Positions 1-7,962 of a stretch of DNA of 50,896 nt are shown in pieces. The stretch is from Lachnospiraceae bacterium UBA4260 (GTDB lineage Bacteria; Bacillota; Clostridia; Lachnospirales; Lachnospiraceae), in assembly GCA_002395235.1 (NCBI GenBank), contig DGWK01000005.1, forward strand, positions 28,992 through 79,887, read 5' to 3'. A program made the position numbers and the translations under genes. Within the stretch, counting starts at the first letter, position 1; every line of letters starts with the position of its first letter. The notes beneath the pieces were generated by a model. It worked only from the letters and a program-made list of their open reading frames with translations, was not told where the DNA came from and searched no databases.

Positions 1-126
1 TTCCGCAGCGGCGTGAAGTATGTCGCGCAGCCCGGCGGCAGTGTCAGAGACGACAATGTCATTCAGGCCTGCAACGACCACAACATGGTCATGTGCTTCA
101 CCGGAATCCGCCTGTTCCACCACTGA
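1..126 (+). CDS. purH: PurH C-terminal fragment (AICAR transformylase / IMP cyclohydrolase)
   Basis: Only the last 41 codons are in the window; the gene starts to the left. The reading frame from base 1 ends at TGA 124-126. It encodes a tail with VAQPGGSVRDDNVI followed by FTGIRLFHH, the near-invariant C-terminus of the AICAR formyltransferase domain. PurH performs the last two steps of IMP synthesis in the cytoplasm: formyl transfer from 10-formyl-THF to AICAR, then ring closure. The call rests on this short conserved signature alone. An overlapping +2 frame runs through the same bases but has no conserved features here and is not treated as coding. Confidence 0.9.
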   Translation, partial: FRSGVKYVAQPGGSVRDDNVIQACNDHNMVMCFTGIRLFHH

Positions 127-133
127 TCCGCGA

Positions 134-883
134 ATGCAGATGAGGAGAACGCTGCCGGGAAAGGGCAGTACGGACTTCTATCTGACAGAACCTGAAAAGG
201 GCGGATTGAGCAGCGAACAGCAGCTCTATGTGGCGGACCTCGTGATGGATTACCGCCGCAGGTATCCGGAGCTGATGATCAATGCGGTCTGGGATTTCGG
301 AATGGAAGAGGGAGACCCTGTTCAGGGCGAAAAGTACAGCGTGTTTGAAGAGAGCAGGGACAATGCTGTCTACAACGCACAGATGCTGACCATTTCAGTC
401 AACCACGCCAGAGTCAGGAAAATGACCTGTGAGGCCGACAGGGCGGAGATCCGGGACATAGAAGGCTATTATGACAGGTACGCGGATCTTCCCGCACGCT
501 ATGCGCGCAGGCAGGGCGAACTGCTGACGCAGGGAGTTCCCTGGCCGCAGATCGAGAACCTGATCACGGAAGAGATGGGGATCACGCGCTGCGCGGAGAA
601 TCTGATTCCCGTCGGCGAGCGCTATTTTGCCGATGTGCAGGCGATCCGCATGCTGGAAAACACGCAGAGTATAGAAAGGCTGCTGATCCATGAGATCGGG
701 CACATGCTCTCCGAGGAGAGCGGAGCCGTCGACCACAAAAAGATCAGAAAGCTGTTCACAAAGTGCAGGGACGGATTTGAGAATATTTACGAGTTCTGCG
801 CGGAGTGCTTCATGGCTTCGGAGCTGACTGACCGGATCGAACTGGCCAATGAATACAGGAGGACGCTGCTGAGCGTCTTATAA
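134..883 (+). CDS. Zincin-like metallopeptidase-domain protein, start uncertain (possible remnant)
   Basis: An open frame that is protein-like from about base 170 to the stop at 883. It carries an HEIGHML zinc-peptidase motif near base 690 and, about 40 residues later, YEFCAECFM, where the Glu could be the third zinc ligand. This HExxH...E layout is seen in zincin-like domains, including those at the C-terminus of some phage minor head proteins. The frame is open into purH, but the upstream part reads as a shadow of purH. The first ATGs after the purH stop (134, 140) lack a Shine-Dalgarno sequence. The gene may therefore be a 5'-truncated remnant or be expressed by read-through from purH. No function is assigned beyond a possible metal-dependent peptidase fold. 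Confidence 0.55.
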   Translation: MQMRRTLPGKGSTDFYLTEPEKGGLSSEQQLYVADLVMDYRRRYPELMINAVWDFGMEEGDPVQGEKYSVFEESRDNAVYNAQMLTISVNHARVRKMTCEADRAEIRDIEGYYDRYADLPARYARRQGELLTQGVPWPQIENLITEEMGITRCAENLIPVGERYFADVQAIRMLENTQSIERLLIHEIGHMLSEESGAVDHKKIRKLFTKCRDGFENIYEFCAECFMASELTDRIELANEYRRTLLSVL

Positions 884-885
884 CG

Positions 886-932
886 GAAAAAAGAGCTTGG
901 ACCGCAATAAAATGTGATCCAAGCTCTTTTTA
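886..932. terminator. Bidirectional intrinsic terminator
   Basis: The stem AGAGCTTGGA/TCCAAGCTCT is flanked by A and T runs on the two sides, so it can terminate the rightward zincin-like gene and the leftward CBS gene. The loop is about 17 nt. Confidence 0.8.
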
Positions 933-939
933 ATGCTGT

Positions 940-1356
940 TCAGGTCAGGTCTTTTACCAGATGTTCGCGAAGGTAGTTCATGACTTCCCGCCTCGTTATG
1001 ATGCCGATAAAGGCGCCGGTGTCGTCGACGACCGGTACAAAGTTCTGTATGGCGGCCGTGGCGAGTAGATCTTCCATGTCGGCGTCGGCTCTGACCGCTC
1101 CGTAATCGCGTCTTCTGGTGACGGATTTCAGCGGCTTGTTTCCGATTTCGGATACGGTGCCCGATGTGCCGTAATACAATTCGCGAAGAAGATCGTCGTT
1201 GGCGAGAGTGCCTTCATATCTTCCTGAGTTTTCGTTGATCACCGGTACGGTCGTAAATTTGTACCGGAGCATCTTTTCAATGGCCTCGCCTACGGTATCG
1301 GAGGAGTAAACGAATCCGACATCTTTCTTCGGGGTCAGAAAAAAGAGAATATTCAT
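940..1356 (-). CDS. CBS-domain pair protein
   Basis: A 138-aa protein made almost only of two CBS motifs. The first covers about residues 10-65 (DTVGEAIEKMLRYKFTTVPV) and the second about 80-135, with FVPVVDDTGAFIGIITRRE. CBS pairs bind adenosyl nucleotides and act as regulatory modules; stand-alone ones are common in Firmicutes with mostly unknown partners. The ATG at 1356 was chosen because AGAAAGGA lies just upstream on the minus strand and conserved sequence starts there; the frame is open further upstream but overlaps the DJ-1 gene. It lies 16 nt downstream of the DJ-1/PfpI gene, suggesting a two-gene operon. The specific role is unknown. Confidence 0.8.
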   Translation of the reverse strand: MNILFFLTPKKDVGFVYSSDTVGEAIEKMLRYKFTTVPVINENSGRYEGTLANDDLLRELYYGTSGTVSEIGNKPLKSVTRRRDYGAVRADADMEDLLATAAIQNFVPVVDDTGAFIGIITRREVMNYLREHLVKDLT

Positions 1357-1372
1357 ATAGCGATCCTTTCTG

Positions 1373-1948
1373 TTACTGGATGTAGAGTATGTTTCTGCCG
1401 AGCTGCTCGGCGGCCGCTTTGCCCTTGTAGTGCTCGACGATGGCAAGTCCGAAGGGAATGGCCGTTCCCATCGCGCGGCTGGTGATGATGTTGCCGGCAG
1501 TGACCGCGTTTTTCTTCTCGAGCTTCGCACCGCCGTCGATCATGATCTGCTCCACACTGGGGTTGCAGGCGGCCGGAACTCCCTTGAGCAGTCCCAGTTC
1601 GGCAAAAATAGAGGGAGCCGCACAGATCGCGGCGATCATTTTTCCTTCCGCATGGAAGCGCACGACCTGGACCATAAGGGACTCGCACGCCTTGAGATTG
1701 GGCGTTCCGGGAATTCCTCCGGGAAGCACGAGCATGTCGTAGTCGTCAAAATTCAGATGATCGATCGTGGTGTCGGCGACCACCGTCACATTGTGGGAGG
1801 TGACGACAACGGGCGTACTGTTCACGGATACCTTGGTGCACGGGATGCCTGCGCGGTATAACAGATCGGCTACCGTGAGCGCCTCGATGGTCTCACATCC
1901 GTTTGCAAGAAAAAGGGCGACCTTGCGGTCATTTGTAATATCGGACAT
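1373..1948 (-). CDS. DJ-1/PfpI family protein
   Basis: A 191-aa single-domain protein of the DJ-1/PfpI superfamily (class I glutamine-amidotransferase-like fold). It shows the conserved Glu in NGCETIEA near residue 18, the VLPGG turn near residue 74, and the nucleophile elbow AAICAAPS with the reactive Cys near residue 108. Family members include deglycase/glyoxalase-like enzymes, chaperones and the ThiJ-type proteins; the substrate cannot be told from sequence. An AAGGAG Shine-Dalgarno lies about 9 nt before the ATG at 1948. It is first of a probable pair with the CBS gene. A role in oxidative or carbonyl stress is inference from the family only. Confidence 0.88.
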   Translation of the reverse strand: MSDITNDRKVALFLANGCETIEALTVADLLYRAGIPCTKVSVNSTPVVVTSHNVTVVADTTIDHLNFDDYDMLVLPGGIPGTPNLKACESLMVQVVRFHAEGKMIAAICAAPSIFAELGLLKGVPAACNPSVEQIMIDGGAKLEKKNAVTAGNIITSRAMGTAIPFGLAIVEHYKGKAAAEQLGRNILYIQ

Positions 1949-1995
1949 GGCAGAATACTCCTTAAATGCAATAACTGATTAATAGTACAGTTCCT

Positions 1996-2001
1996 ATTAT
2001 A
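1996..2001 (-). promoter_or_regulatory. Candidate -10 element for the DJ-1/CBS pair
   Basis: On the minus strand this reads TATAAT, about 50 bp upstream of the DJ-1 start. No good -35 box is found at 16-18 bp, so the call rests on the -10 match and position only. Confidence 0.35.
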
Positions 2002-2142
2002 AGATAAATCCAAAAGAAAAGTGTGAAGTGTCAATAAAAGTTCTATAAAAATGTCTGCTCATTTGGTACAATATACTTGGTTAAATTTGTGACAGCTTTA
2101 TGCGATATGCACATAATACAGGAACGCTGAAAGGAGAAGGAT

Positions 2143-3645
2143 ATGGTAACAAATGACGCTACCCTGGTGCGCCTTAAGCACAGGATCATGGAGGAGACAG
2201 CCAGACTGGCGTGGGATGGCAAACTCGATGAAGAAAACAAAGAGAAGCTGATCTACGAGATCATTCCCGGCCCCATGGCTACATACCGCTGCTGCGTATA
2301 CAAAGAGAGAGAGCTGGTCAAGCAGAGAATCAATCTGTCTCTGGCAAAGTGCCCGGACGGGATTTCCCAGTCCGAGAATATCGTTCAGGTCATTCGTCCC
2401 GCGTGCGAGGAATGTCCTCTTTCCGCTTATACAGTAACAGACAACTGCCGTCTGTGCATGGGTAAAGCGTGCATCAACTCCTGTAAATTCGGCGCGATCT
2501 CCATCGGTGAGCGCAGGACCCATATCGATCCCAATAAGTGCAAAGAGTGCGGCATGTGCGCTAAGGCCTGCCCTTACGGCGCCATCGCACACCTGGTCCG
2601 TCCCTGCAAGAAGGCCTGCCCTGTCGGAGCGATCACTTACGATGACCACGGCATCTGCGTGATCGATGAGAACAAGTGCATCCAGTGCGGTCACTGCATC
2701 CACTCCTGTCCTTTCGGCGCCATCGGTTCCAAGACCTATCTGGTCGACATCATCAACGACATCCGCGCAGGCAAGGAAGTCATCGCGATGGTAGCGCCCG
2801 CTACGGAAGGCCAGTTCGGCGGCGATATCACCATGAAGTCCATCAAGGAAGCCTTCCTCAAGATGGGATTCGCGGATATGGTTGAGGTAGGTCTCGGCGG
2901 CGATATGACAGCTGCCTACGAGTCCATGGAATGGTATGAAGCCAAGGAAGAGGGCAAGAAGATGACCACTTCCTGCTGCCCGGCATTCATGAACATGATC
3001 AAGAAGCACTTCCCGAAGCAGTACGAAGAGAACGTATCCGCTACGGTTTCTCCTATGTGCGCGATTTCCCGCTACCTCAAGGCGACACGTCCCGGCTGCG
3101 TGACAGTATTCCTCGGCCCTTGCATCGCCAAGAAGTCGGAAGCGGCTGACAAGAGCATCCCGGGCAACGCCGATTACGTCATCACCTACGGCGAGTTCCG
3201 CGCGCTGATGAGATCCAAGGGAATCGAAGTCACAGCGGATGACAACTCCTATCAGGAGTCCTCGATCTGGGGCAAGCGCTTCGCCACCTCCGGCGGCGTT
3301 GCGAACGCTGTTCTCGAGTGCATGCACGAGAGAGGACAGGACACCTCCCACATCACTTATGTACAGGTCGCGGGCGGTGTAGAGTGCAAGACCACACTGA
3401 CCATGCTCAAGGCCGGCCGTCTGAAGGAAGACTTCGTAGAAGGCATGATCTGCGAAGGCGGCTGCGTAGGCGGACCTTCCAAGCATAAGACAGAGATAGA
3501 GATCAAGAGAGCCAGAGAAGGCCTGCTCAAGAAAGCGGACGGCCGCAAGGTTCTCGAAAACCTCAAGGCTTATCCTATGGACAAGTTCTCCATGTACCGC
3601 GACGGCCACATGGATGAGGTCTGCAAGGTGGAGATCAACGGCTGA
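2143..3645 (+). CDS. Monomeric [FeFe] hydrogenase, group B type
   Basis: A 500-aa iron-sulfur protein with the catalytic H-cluster motifs of [FeFe] hydrogenases: TSCCP (residues 276-280), GPCIAKK (325-331) and MICEGGCVGGP (about 435-445). These fit the group B variant rather than the classical group A motifs. The N-terminal half has many CxxC clusters, including NCRLCMGKACINSC (101-114), CKECGMCAKACP (133-144) and CIQCGHCIHSCP (179-190), which should bind several [4Fe-4S] clusters. It probably couples cytoplasmic electron carriers such as ferredoxin to H2 turnover or sensing. AAAGGAGAAGG precedes the ATG. No HydE/F/G maturase gene is in the window, so maturation must be encoded elsewhere. It is a single-gene unit with its own terminator. 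Confidence 0.92.
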   Translation: MVTNDATLVRLKHRIMEETARLAWDGKLDEENKEKLIYEIIPGPMATYRCCVYKERELVKQRINLSLAKCPDGISQSENIVQVIRPACEECPLSAYTVTDNCRLCMGKACINSCKFGAISIGERRTHIDPNKCKECGMCAKACPYGAIAHLVRPCKKACPVGAITYDDHGICVIDENKCIQCGHCIHSCPFGAIGSKTYLVDIINDIRAGKEVIAMVAPATEGQFGGDITMKSIKEAFLKMGFADMVEVGLGGDMTAAYESMEWYEAKEEGKKMTTSCCPAFMNMIKKHFPKQYEENVSATVSPMCAISRYLKATRPGCVTVFLGPCIAKKSEAADKSIPGNADYVITYGEFRALMRSKGIEVTADDNSYQESSIWGKRFATSGGVANAVLECMHERGQDTSHITYVQVAGGVECKTTLTMLKAGRLKEDFVEGMICEGGCVGGPSKHKTEIEIKRAREGLLKKADGRKVLENLKAYPMDKFSMYRDGHMDEVCKVEING

Positions 3646-3697
3646 CCGACAGTAAGCCAGATAAACAGTCCGGTAAGAAATCTGATCAGAAGCAGTG

Positions 3698-3780
3698 CGG
3701 CAGGTTGTCCTGCCGGCTGTAAATGAGACCATGACACAGATCCGGCGCGTATCAGTTCGATATGCGCCGGATTATTTTTT
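3698..3780 (+). terminator. Hairpin plus intrinsic terminator after the hydrogenase gene
   Basis: A first hairpin, CGGCAGG-TTGT-CCTGCCG (3698-3715), lies 53 nt after the stop. A strong stem follows, ATCCGGCGCGTAT paired with ATATGCGCCGGAT (3740-3772) with one G-U pair, then a T-rich tract. Confidence 0.88.
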
Positions 3781-3791
3781 GGCGCGGAATG

Positions 3792-3820
3792 TGGACGCTT
3801 TGTAATCGGAATGCTATAAT
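3792..3820 (+). promoter_or_regulatory. Promoter of the ispF-cysS-sigH operon
   Basis: The -35 TGGACG (3792-3797), a 17-bp spacer and a perfect -10 TATAAT (3815-3820) lie about 40 bp upstream of ispF and just after a terminator. Confidence 0.7.
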
Positions 3821-3858
3821 AGTATGCCGTAACAGAATACCGTAAGTGAGGAACAGTT

Positions 3859-4404
3859 ATGCGAATCGGAACAGGATATGATGTACATAAGCTTGTGGAA
3901 GGGCGGAAGCTGATCATGGGCGGCGTCGAGATCCCTCATGAGAAGGGGCTCCTCGGTCACTCTGACGCGGACGTTCTCGCGCATGCGATCATGGACGCAC
4001 TGCTTGGCGCGGCGGCGCTCGGTGATATCGGAAAGCACTTCCCGGACTCGGATGAGAGGTACAAAGGCGCAGATTCTCTGATGCTGATGAGAGAAGTGAG
4101 ACGGATCCTGCAGGAGCATTACTTTCTGATCGAAAATGTGGATGCGACGATTATCGCACAGGCCCCCAAGATGAGGCCGCACATTGATAAGATGCGCCAA
4201 AATATTGCCGACGCGCTGGAGATCGACATATCTCAGGTGAGCGTGAAGGCGACGACAGAGGAGTGGCTCGGGTTTACCGGCCGCGGAGAAGGGATCTCCG
4301 TGCAGGCAGTGGCGCTGATCACTTCCCCCATGGATCTGGAGGCCAGGCCGGTCTTCAGTTCGGAAGGCGGATGCGCGAATTGCCCGGCAAGAAATGGAAA
4401 GTGA
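3859..4404 (+). CDS. ispF: 2-C-methyl-D-erythritol 2,4-cyclodiphosphate synthase
   Basis: A 181-aa enzyme of the MEP isoprenoid pathway. It converts CDP-methylerythritol 2-phosphate to the cyclic diphosphate with release of CMP. The DVH metal-binding motif is at residues 8-10, GHSDADVL at 33-40, and the conserved GDIGKHFPDSD and TTEEWLGFTGRGEGI segments follow. The protein is longer than usual (about 157 aa): after VQAVALI there is a tail of roughly 23 residues with a CANC pair that is not part of the family core. The tail may be a species-specific extension. cysS begins 8 nt downstream, so the two are probably co-transcribed. Confidence 0.95.
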   Translation: MRIGTGYDVHKLVEGRKLIMGGVEIPHEKGLLGHSDADVLAHAIMDALLGAAALGDIGKHFPDSDERYKGADSLMLMREVRRILQEHYFLIENVDATIIAQAPKMRPHIDKMRQNIADALEIDISQVSVKATTEEWLGFTGRGEGISVQAVALITSPMDLEARPVFSSEGGCANCPARNGK

Positions 4405-4412
4405 GGAATACA

Positions 4413-5828
4413 ATGAAGATCTTTAACACAATGTCCAGGACCAAAGAGGAATTTGTGCCGCTCAAACCCGGCAAGGTGAGCATGTATGTATGCGGACCCA
4501 CCGTCTACAACCTGATCCACATCGGAAATGCGCGTCCCATGATCGTTTTTGACACGGTCAGGCGCTATTTTGAATACAAAGGATACAAGGTCAACTATGT
4601 ATCCAACTTCACGGACGTCGATGACAAGATCATCAAGAAGGCCCAGGAAGAGGGCGTCGACTCCGCAGTTATCTCCGAGAGATACATCGAGGAGTGCAAG
4701 AAGGACATGGCGAGTCTCAACATCAAGCCTGCGACCATGCACCCCAGGGCAACGCAGGAGATCGACGGCATGATCGAGATGATCCAGACTCTGATCGACA
4801 AGGGCTACGCCTATGTCGCCGAGGACGGCACCGTTTACTACAGCACGAGAAAATTTGACGGCTACGGCAAGCTCTCCCACAAGGACCTCGACAACATGCG
4901 CAGCGGCAACCGCGACCTCAAGGTGACCGGCGCCGACCAGAAACAGGACGCGCTGGATTTCGTCCTCTGGAAGCCCAAGAAAGAGGGAGAGCCTTATTGG
5001 GATTGCCCCTGGTGCAAGGGAAGACCCGGCTGGCACATCGAGTGCTCGGTCATGAGCAAGCGCTATCTCGGCCCTCAGATTGACATTCACGCCGGCGGCG
5101 AAGACCTGGTATTTCCGCACCACGAGAATGAGATCGCGCAGTCTGAGGCTGCCAACGGCGTACCTTTTGCAAAATATTGGATGCACAACGCTTTCCTGAA
5201 CATCGACGGCGTCAAGATGGCCAAGTCCAAGGGCAATTTTTTCACTGTCCGCGACGTCATCGCCCAGTACGATCCGCAGGTACTTCGTTACTTCATGCTG
5301 TCCTCCCACTACAGGAGCCCTCTGAACTTCAGCAGAGACCTCATGGAATCCGCCAAGGCTTCCTATGAGAGAATTCTCAACTGCGGCGAGAACCTGAAAT
5401 TCCTTCTGGAAAAGGCCGAGGGAATCATGACGGACGATGAGGCAGCCCAGGCTAAGGAAGCGGAAGAATACCGCACGCAGTTCGAGACCGCCATGGACGA
5501 CGATTTCAATACGGCAGATGCGATCTCCGCTGTTTTCGAGCTGGTCAAGTGGATCAACAGCCGTGTCAGCGGATCTTCCTCCAGAGAGTTTCTCGAGACT
5601 CTGGACAAGGAGCTCCACGATCTGACAGACGTCTGCGGCCTGATCATTGAGAGAGACAATGAACTCGAGGACGACCTGGCCGCTTACGTGGAGGCCAAGA
5701 TCGCCGAGAGAAAGGCGGCCAAGAAGGCCCGCGATTTCGCGAAGGCCGACGCGATCCGCGACGAGCTCAAGGAAAAAGGCATTATTCTGGAAGATACCAG
5801 AGAAGGAGTTAAATGGAAGAAAGCCTGA
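4413..5828 (+). CDS. cysS: Cysteinyl-tRNA synthetase
   Basis: A 471-aa class I aminoacyl-tRNA synthetase that charges tRNA-Cys in the cytoplasm. It shows the HIGN signature (36-39), zinc-ligand Cys27 in YVCGPTVYN, later zinc-site segments (GWHIECSVMS, FPHHENEIAQ), and a KMAKSKGNF loop near residue 268, where Ala replaces the first Ser of KMSKS. The C-terminal helical DALR-type and anticodon regions follow. The ATG at 4413 was chosen because GTGAGGA lies just before it and the family N-terminus MKIFNT starts there; the frame is open further upstream but overlaps ispF. The 3' end overlaps mrnC by 16 nt, which suggests coupled translation. Confidence 0.97.
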   Translation: MKIFNTMSRTKEEFVPLKPGKVSMYVCGPTVYNLIHIGNARPMIVFDTVRRYFEYKGYKVNYVSNFTDVDDKIIKKAQEEGVDSAVISERYIEECKKDMASLNIKPATMHPRATQEIDGMIEMIQTLIDKGYAYVAEDGTVYYSTRKFDGYGKLSHKDLDNMRSGNRDLKVTGADQKQDALDFVLWKPKKEGEPYWDCPWCKGRPGWHIECSVMSKRYLGPQIDIHAGGEDLVFPHHENEIAQSEAANGVPFAKYWMHNAFLNIDGVKMAKSKGNFFTVRDVIAQYDPQVLRYFMLSSHYRSPLNFSRDLMESAKASYERILNCGENLKFLLEKAEGIMTDDEAAQAKEAEEYRTQFETAMDDDFNTADAISAVFELVKWINSRVSGSSSREFLETLDKELHDLTDVCGLIIERDNELEDDLAAYVEAKIAERKAAKKARDFAKADAIRDELKEKGIILEDTREGVKWKKA

Positions 5829-6313
5829 GAGGTCTGATCCTTAGGGAGTTTCCGCACGAAGAGATCGATATAAGGACGTATTCCCCGGGAACGCTGGCGT
5901 TTCTGGGGGACGCCGTCTATTCCCTTGTGATCAGGACCATCCTGGTATCCAAGGGAAACCGCCAGGCGGAGAAGCTGCACAATGAGACAACGTTCTATGT
6001 GCGCGCCGAGCAGCAGGCGGCGATCGGAATTGCCGTCTACGATCTTTTAACAGACGAAGAGAAGAAAGTATACAGACGCGGAAGAAATTCCAATCCATAT
6101 CACCATGCAAAGAGTTCCTCTCTGGAGGAATACCTGCAAGCAACCGCACTGGAGACCCTGTGCGGTTACTTGTATTTACAGGACAGGACGGAAAGGCTCA
6201 TGGAGCTGCTCAGGGAAGGAATCAGGAAGACCGACCGCAAGGGAAAACTGGGTCCGAGAAAACTCCGCAGTGAGGCGGCAGAAGAGATAGGAGAAAACAA
6301 AGATTATGAATGA
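5813..6313 (+). CDS. mrnC: Mini-ribonuclease III
   Basis: A 166-aa RNase III-like endonuclease without the double-stranded-RNA-binding domain. In Bacillus, MrnC matures 23S rRNA. The catalytic-core signature LAFLGDAVYSL (Asp33) and the helix segment ATALETLCGYLYL match the family. It sits between cysS and rlmB exactly as in the Bacillus gene order, and overlaps both neighbours (16 nt with cysS, 8 nt with rlmB). The ATG at 5813 is preceded by GAGAAGGAG inside cysS. Confidence 0.94.
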   Translation: MEESLRGLILREFPHEEIDIRTYSPGTLAFLGDAVYSLVIRTILVSKGNRQAEKLHNETTFYVRAEQQAAIGIAVYDLLTDEEKKVYRRGRNSNPYHHAKSSSLEEYLQATALETLCGYLYLQDRTERLMELLREGIRKTDRKGKLGPRKLRSEAAEEIGENKDYE

Positions 6314-7040
6314 AAATCGGATCGAAGGCAGAAATGCCGTGATCGAGGCCTTCCGGTCGGGCAGGACGATCGACAAGCTCTACATGCTCGACGGAAGCAG
6401 GGAAGGAGCGATGCAGACGGTCCGCAAGGAGGCGGCCAAGCACGGAACGCCCGTCAAATATGTCACGAAACAGCGTCTGGACCAGATGTCCGAGACGGGA
6501 CGGCACCAGGGGGTCATTGCCGAGATCGCCGCTTATTCTTACGCGGAGATGGAGGATCTGTTTGCGCGGGCCGCAGAGAAAGGAGAGGATCCTTTCTTCA
6601 TTCTTCTGGACGGTATTGAAGATCCCCACAACCTGGGGGCGATCATCCGCACAGCCAATCTGGCCGGCGCCCACGGCGTAATCATACCTAAGGACAGGGC
6701 AGTCGGGCTGACCGCCACGGTGGCCAAGGCCTCCGCAGGAGCCATCAACTATACGCCCGTCGTAAAGGTCACCAATATGGTCCGCACGATGGAAAAACTG
6801 GCTGAGAAAGGTCTCTGGTTCGTCTGTGCGGACATGGACGGCACACCGATGACCGAGCTCAACATGAGAGGGCCCATCGGCCTCGTGATCGGAGCCGAGG
6901 GGAGCGGCGTCAGCCGACTTGTGAAGGAGAAATGCGATATGATCGCTTCGATTCCCATGAAGGGAGAGATCGACTCCCTCAATGCATCCGTCGCCATGGC
7001 CGTTCTGACCTATGAGATCGTAAGACAGAGGAGTCTGTAA
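6306..7040 (+). CDS. rlmB: 23S rRNA 2'-O-ribose methyltransferase, RlmB/TrmH family
   Basis: A 244-aa SPOUT-class methyltransferase expected to use SAM to methylate a ribose in 23S rRNA (G2251 in E. coli). The N-terminal substrate-binding domain (about 1-80, IEGRNAVIEAF) is followed by the knotted domain with LDGIEDPHNLGAIIRTAN, then motif 2 VIGAEGSGVSRLV and motif 3 IPMKGEIDSLNASVA. The gene overlaps mrnC by 8 nt and ends 8 nt before sigH. In Bacillus yacP lies at this junction; it is absent here. The exact rRNA target is inferred from the family. Confidence 0.92.
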   Translation: MNENRIEGRNAVIEAFRSGRTIDKLYMLDGSREGAMQTVRKEAAKHGTPVKYVTKQRLDQMSETGRHQGVIAEIAAYSYAEMEDLFARAAEKGEDPFFILLDGIEDPHNLGAIIRTANLAGAHGVIIPKDRAVGLTATVAKASAGAINYTPVVKVTNMVRTMEKLAEKGLWFVCADMDGTPMTELNMRGPIGLVIGAEGSGVSRLVKEKCDMIASIPMKGEIDSLNASVAMAVLTYEIVRQRSL

Positions 7041-7048
7041 CCGGATAT

Positions 7049-7660
7049 ATGAACAGAGAAAAATACGAAGACCTGACAGACGAGGAACTGATCGCCCTTT
7101 TCAGAGACGGCGACCAGGAGGCCATGGAGAAGCTCCTGATTAAGTACAAAGAGATGGTCCTGGGAAAGGCCAGATCCATGTATATACTCGGAGGCGATTC
7201 GGACGACCTGATCCAAGAGGGGATGCTCGGCCTGTTTAAGGCTGTGCGCGATTATGACAGCGGAAGAGATGCGAGCTTTCGGACTTTTGCCCAGCTGTGC
7301 GTGACGCGCCAGCTCTACACGGCCGTCAAGGCGTCCAGCAGGAAAAAACACCTGCCTCTGAACACGGCGATCTCGCTCAGCCGCCCGGTCAGGGAAGACG
7401 GCGAAGAAGAGGAAGAATTCCTCGACTGCCTGGAGGCGGACGCCAGCTCCAATCCGGAAGTATATCTGATCGGACAGGAAGAGATGGAGAGACTGGAGGA
7501 GAAGATCGAGAGGGAACTGAGTCCTTTCGAAAAGCAGGTCCTGGAACTCCATCTGACCGGAATGGGATACGTGGAGATCGCGCACGTCCTGAACAGGGAC
7601 GAAAAATCGACGGATAACGCGCTTCAGCGGATCAGAACGAAACTAAAAAAGTGGAGGTAG
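7049..7660 (+). CDS. sigH: RNA polymerase sigma factor, SigH type
   Basis: A 203-aa sigma-70-like factor with region 2 (about residues 45-95; DDLIQEGMLGLFKAVRDYD, ASFRTFAQLCVTRQL) and region 4 (about 150-200; LSPFEKQVLELHLTGMGY, then a DNA-binding helix-turn-helix). It lacks regions 1 and 3. Position downstream of cysS-mrnC-rlmB is the classic location of sigH (spo0H), the transition-phase and early sporulation sigma factor of Firmicutes. An acidic insert near residues 110-128 separates the two regions. Whether this organism sporulates cannot be judged from the window. Confidence 0.88.
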   Translation: MNREKYEDLTDEELIALFRDGDQEAMEKLLIKYKEMVLGKARSMYILGGDSDDLIQEGMLGLFKAVRDYDSGRDASFRTFAQLCVTRQLYTAVKASSRKKHLPLNTAISLSRPVREDGEEEEEFLDCLEADASSNPEVYLIGQEEMERLEEKIERELSPFEKQVLELHLTGMGYVEIAHVLNRDEKSTDNALQRIRTKLKKWR

Positions 7661-7666
7661 ACATAA

Positions 7667-7900
7667 ATGGCAAAGAATCCTTTGCAGTTCATGCAGCTGG
7701 CGGAGAGACTCAAGATTTTCAGGGAGCAGCACCCCAGGGTGCTGGATTTCATTCAGGCGGTGGGAAGAAACAACCTGCAGCCGGGGGTGATCCTGGAGCT
7801 TCGCGTGACAGACCTGGACGGGAAAGTGTCGGTGACGAATATGAGGCTGACGGAAGAGGATGTTGAGACCATTGGAATAATTAAGAATTTGAAGGGGTGA
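7667..7900 (+). CDS. Small protein of unknown function
   Basis: A 77-aa soluble protein starting 6 nt after the sigH stop, with GTGGAGGTAG as ribosome-binding site overlapping the end of sigH. It has no transmembrane segment and no motif I recognise. The N-terminal half is helical and basic (FMQLAERLKIFREQHPRVLDF) and the C-terminal half looks like a short beta/alpha unit (LRVTDLDGKVSVTNMRLT). Codon use and spacing indicate a real gene translated with sigH. It ends just before a strong terminator and is the last gene of the operon. Confidence 0.7.
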   Translation: MAKNPLQFMQLAERLKIFREQHPRVLDFIQAVGRNNLQPGVILELRVTDLDGKVSVTNMRLTEEDVETIGIIKNLKG

Positions 7901-7908
7901 CTGCCCTG

Positions 7909-7950
7909 AAAAAAAATCCCTGCAGAATTGATTTCTGCAGGGATTTTTTT
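7909..7950. terminator. Bidirectional intrinsic terminator
   Basis: AAAAATCCCTGCAGAA pairs with TTCTGCAGGGATTTTT around a 4-nt loop. T runs on either strand let it end both the sigH operon and the leftward surface-protein gene. Confidence 0.93.
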
Positions 7951-7962
7951 GTGAAAACCCGT

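Noticed and set aside
4405..4412. T-box before cysS
   Set aside because: Only 8 nt separate ispF and cysS, leaving no space for a T-box leader.
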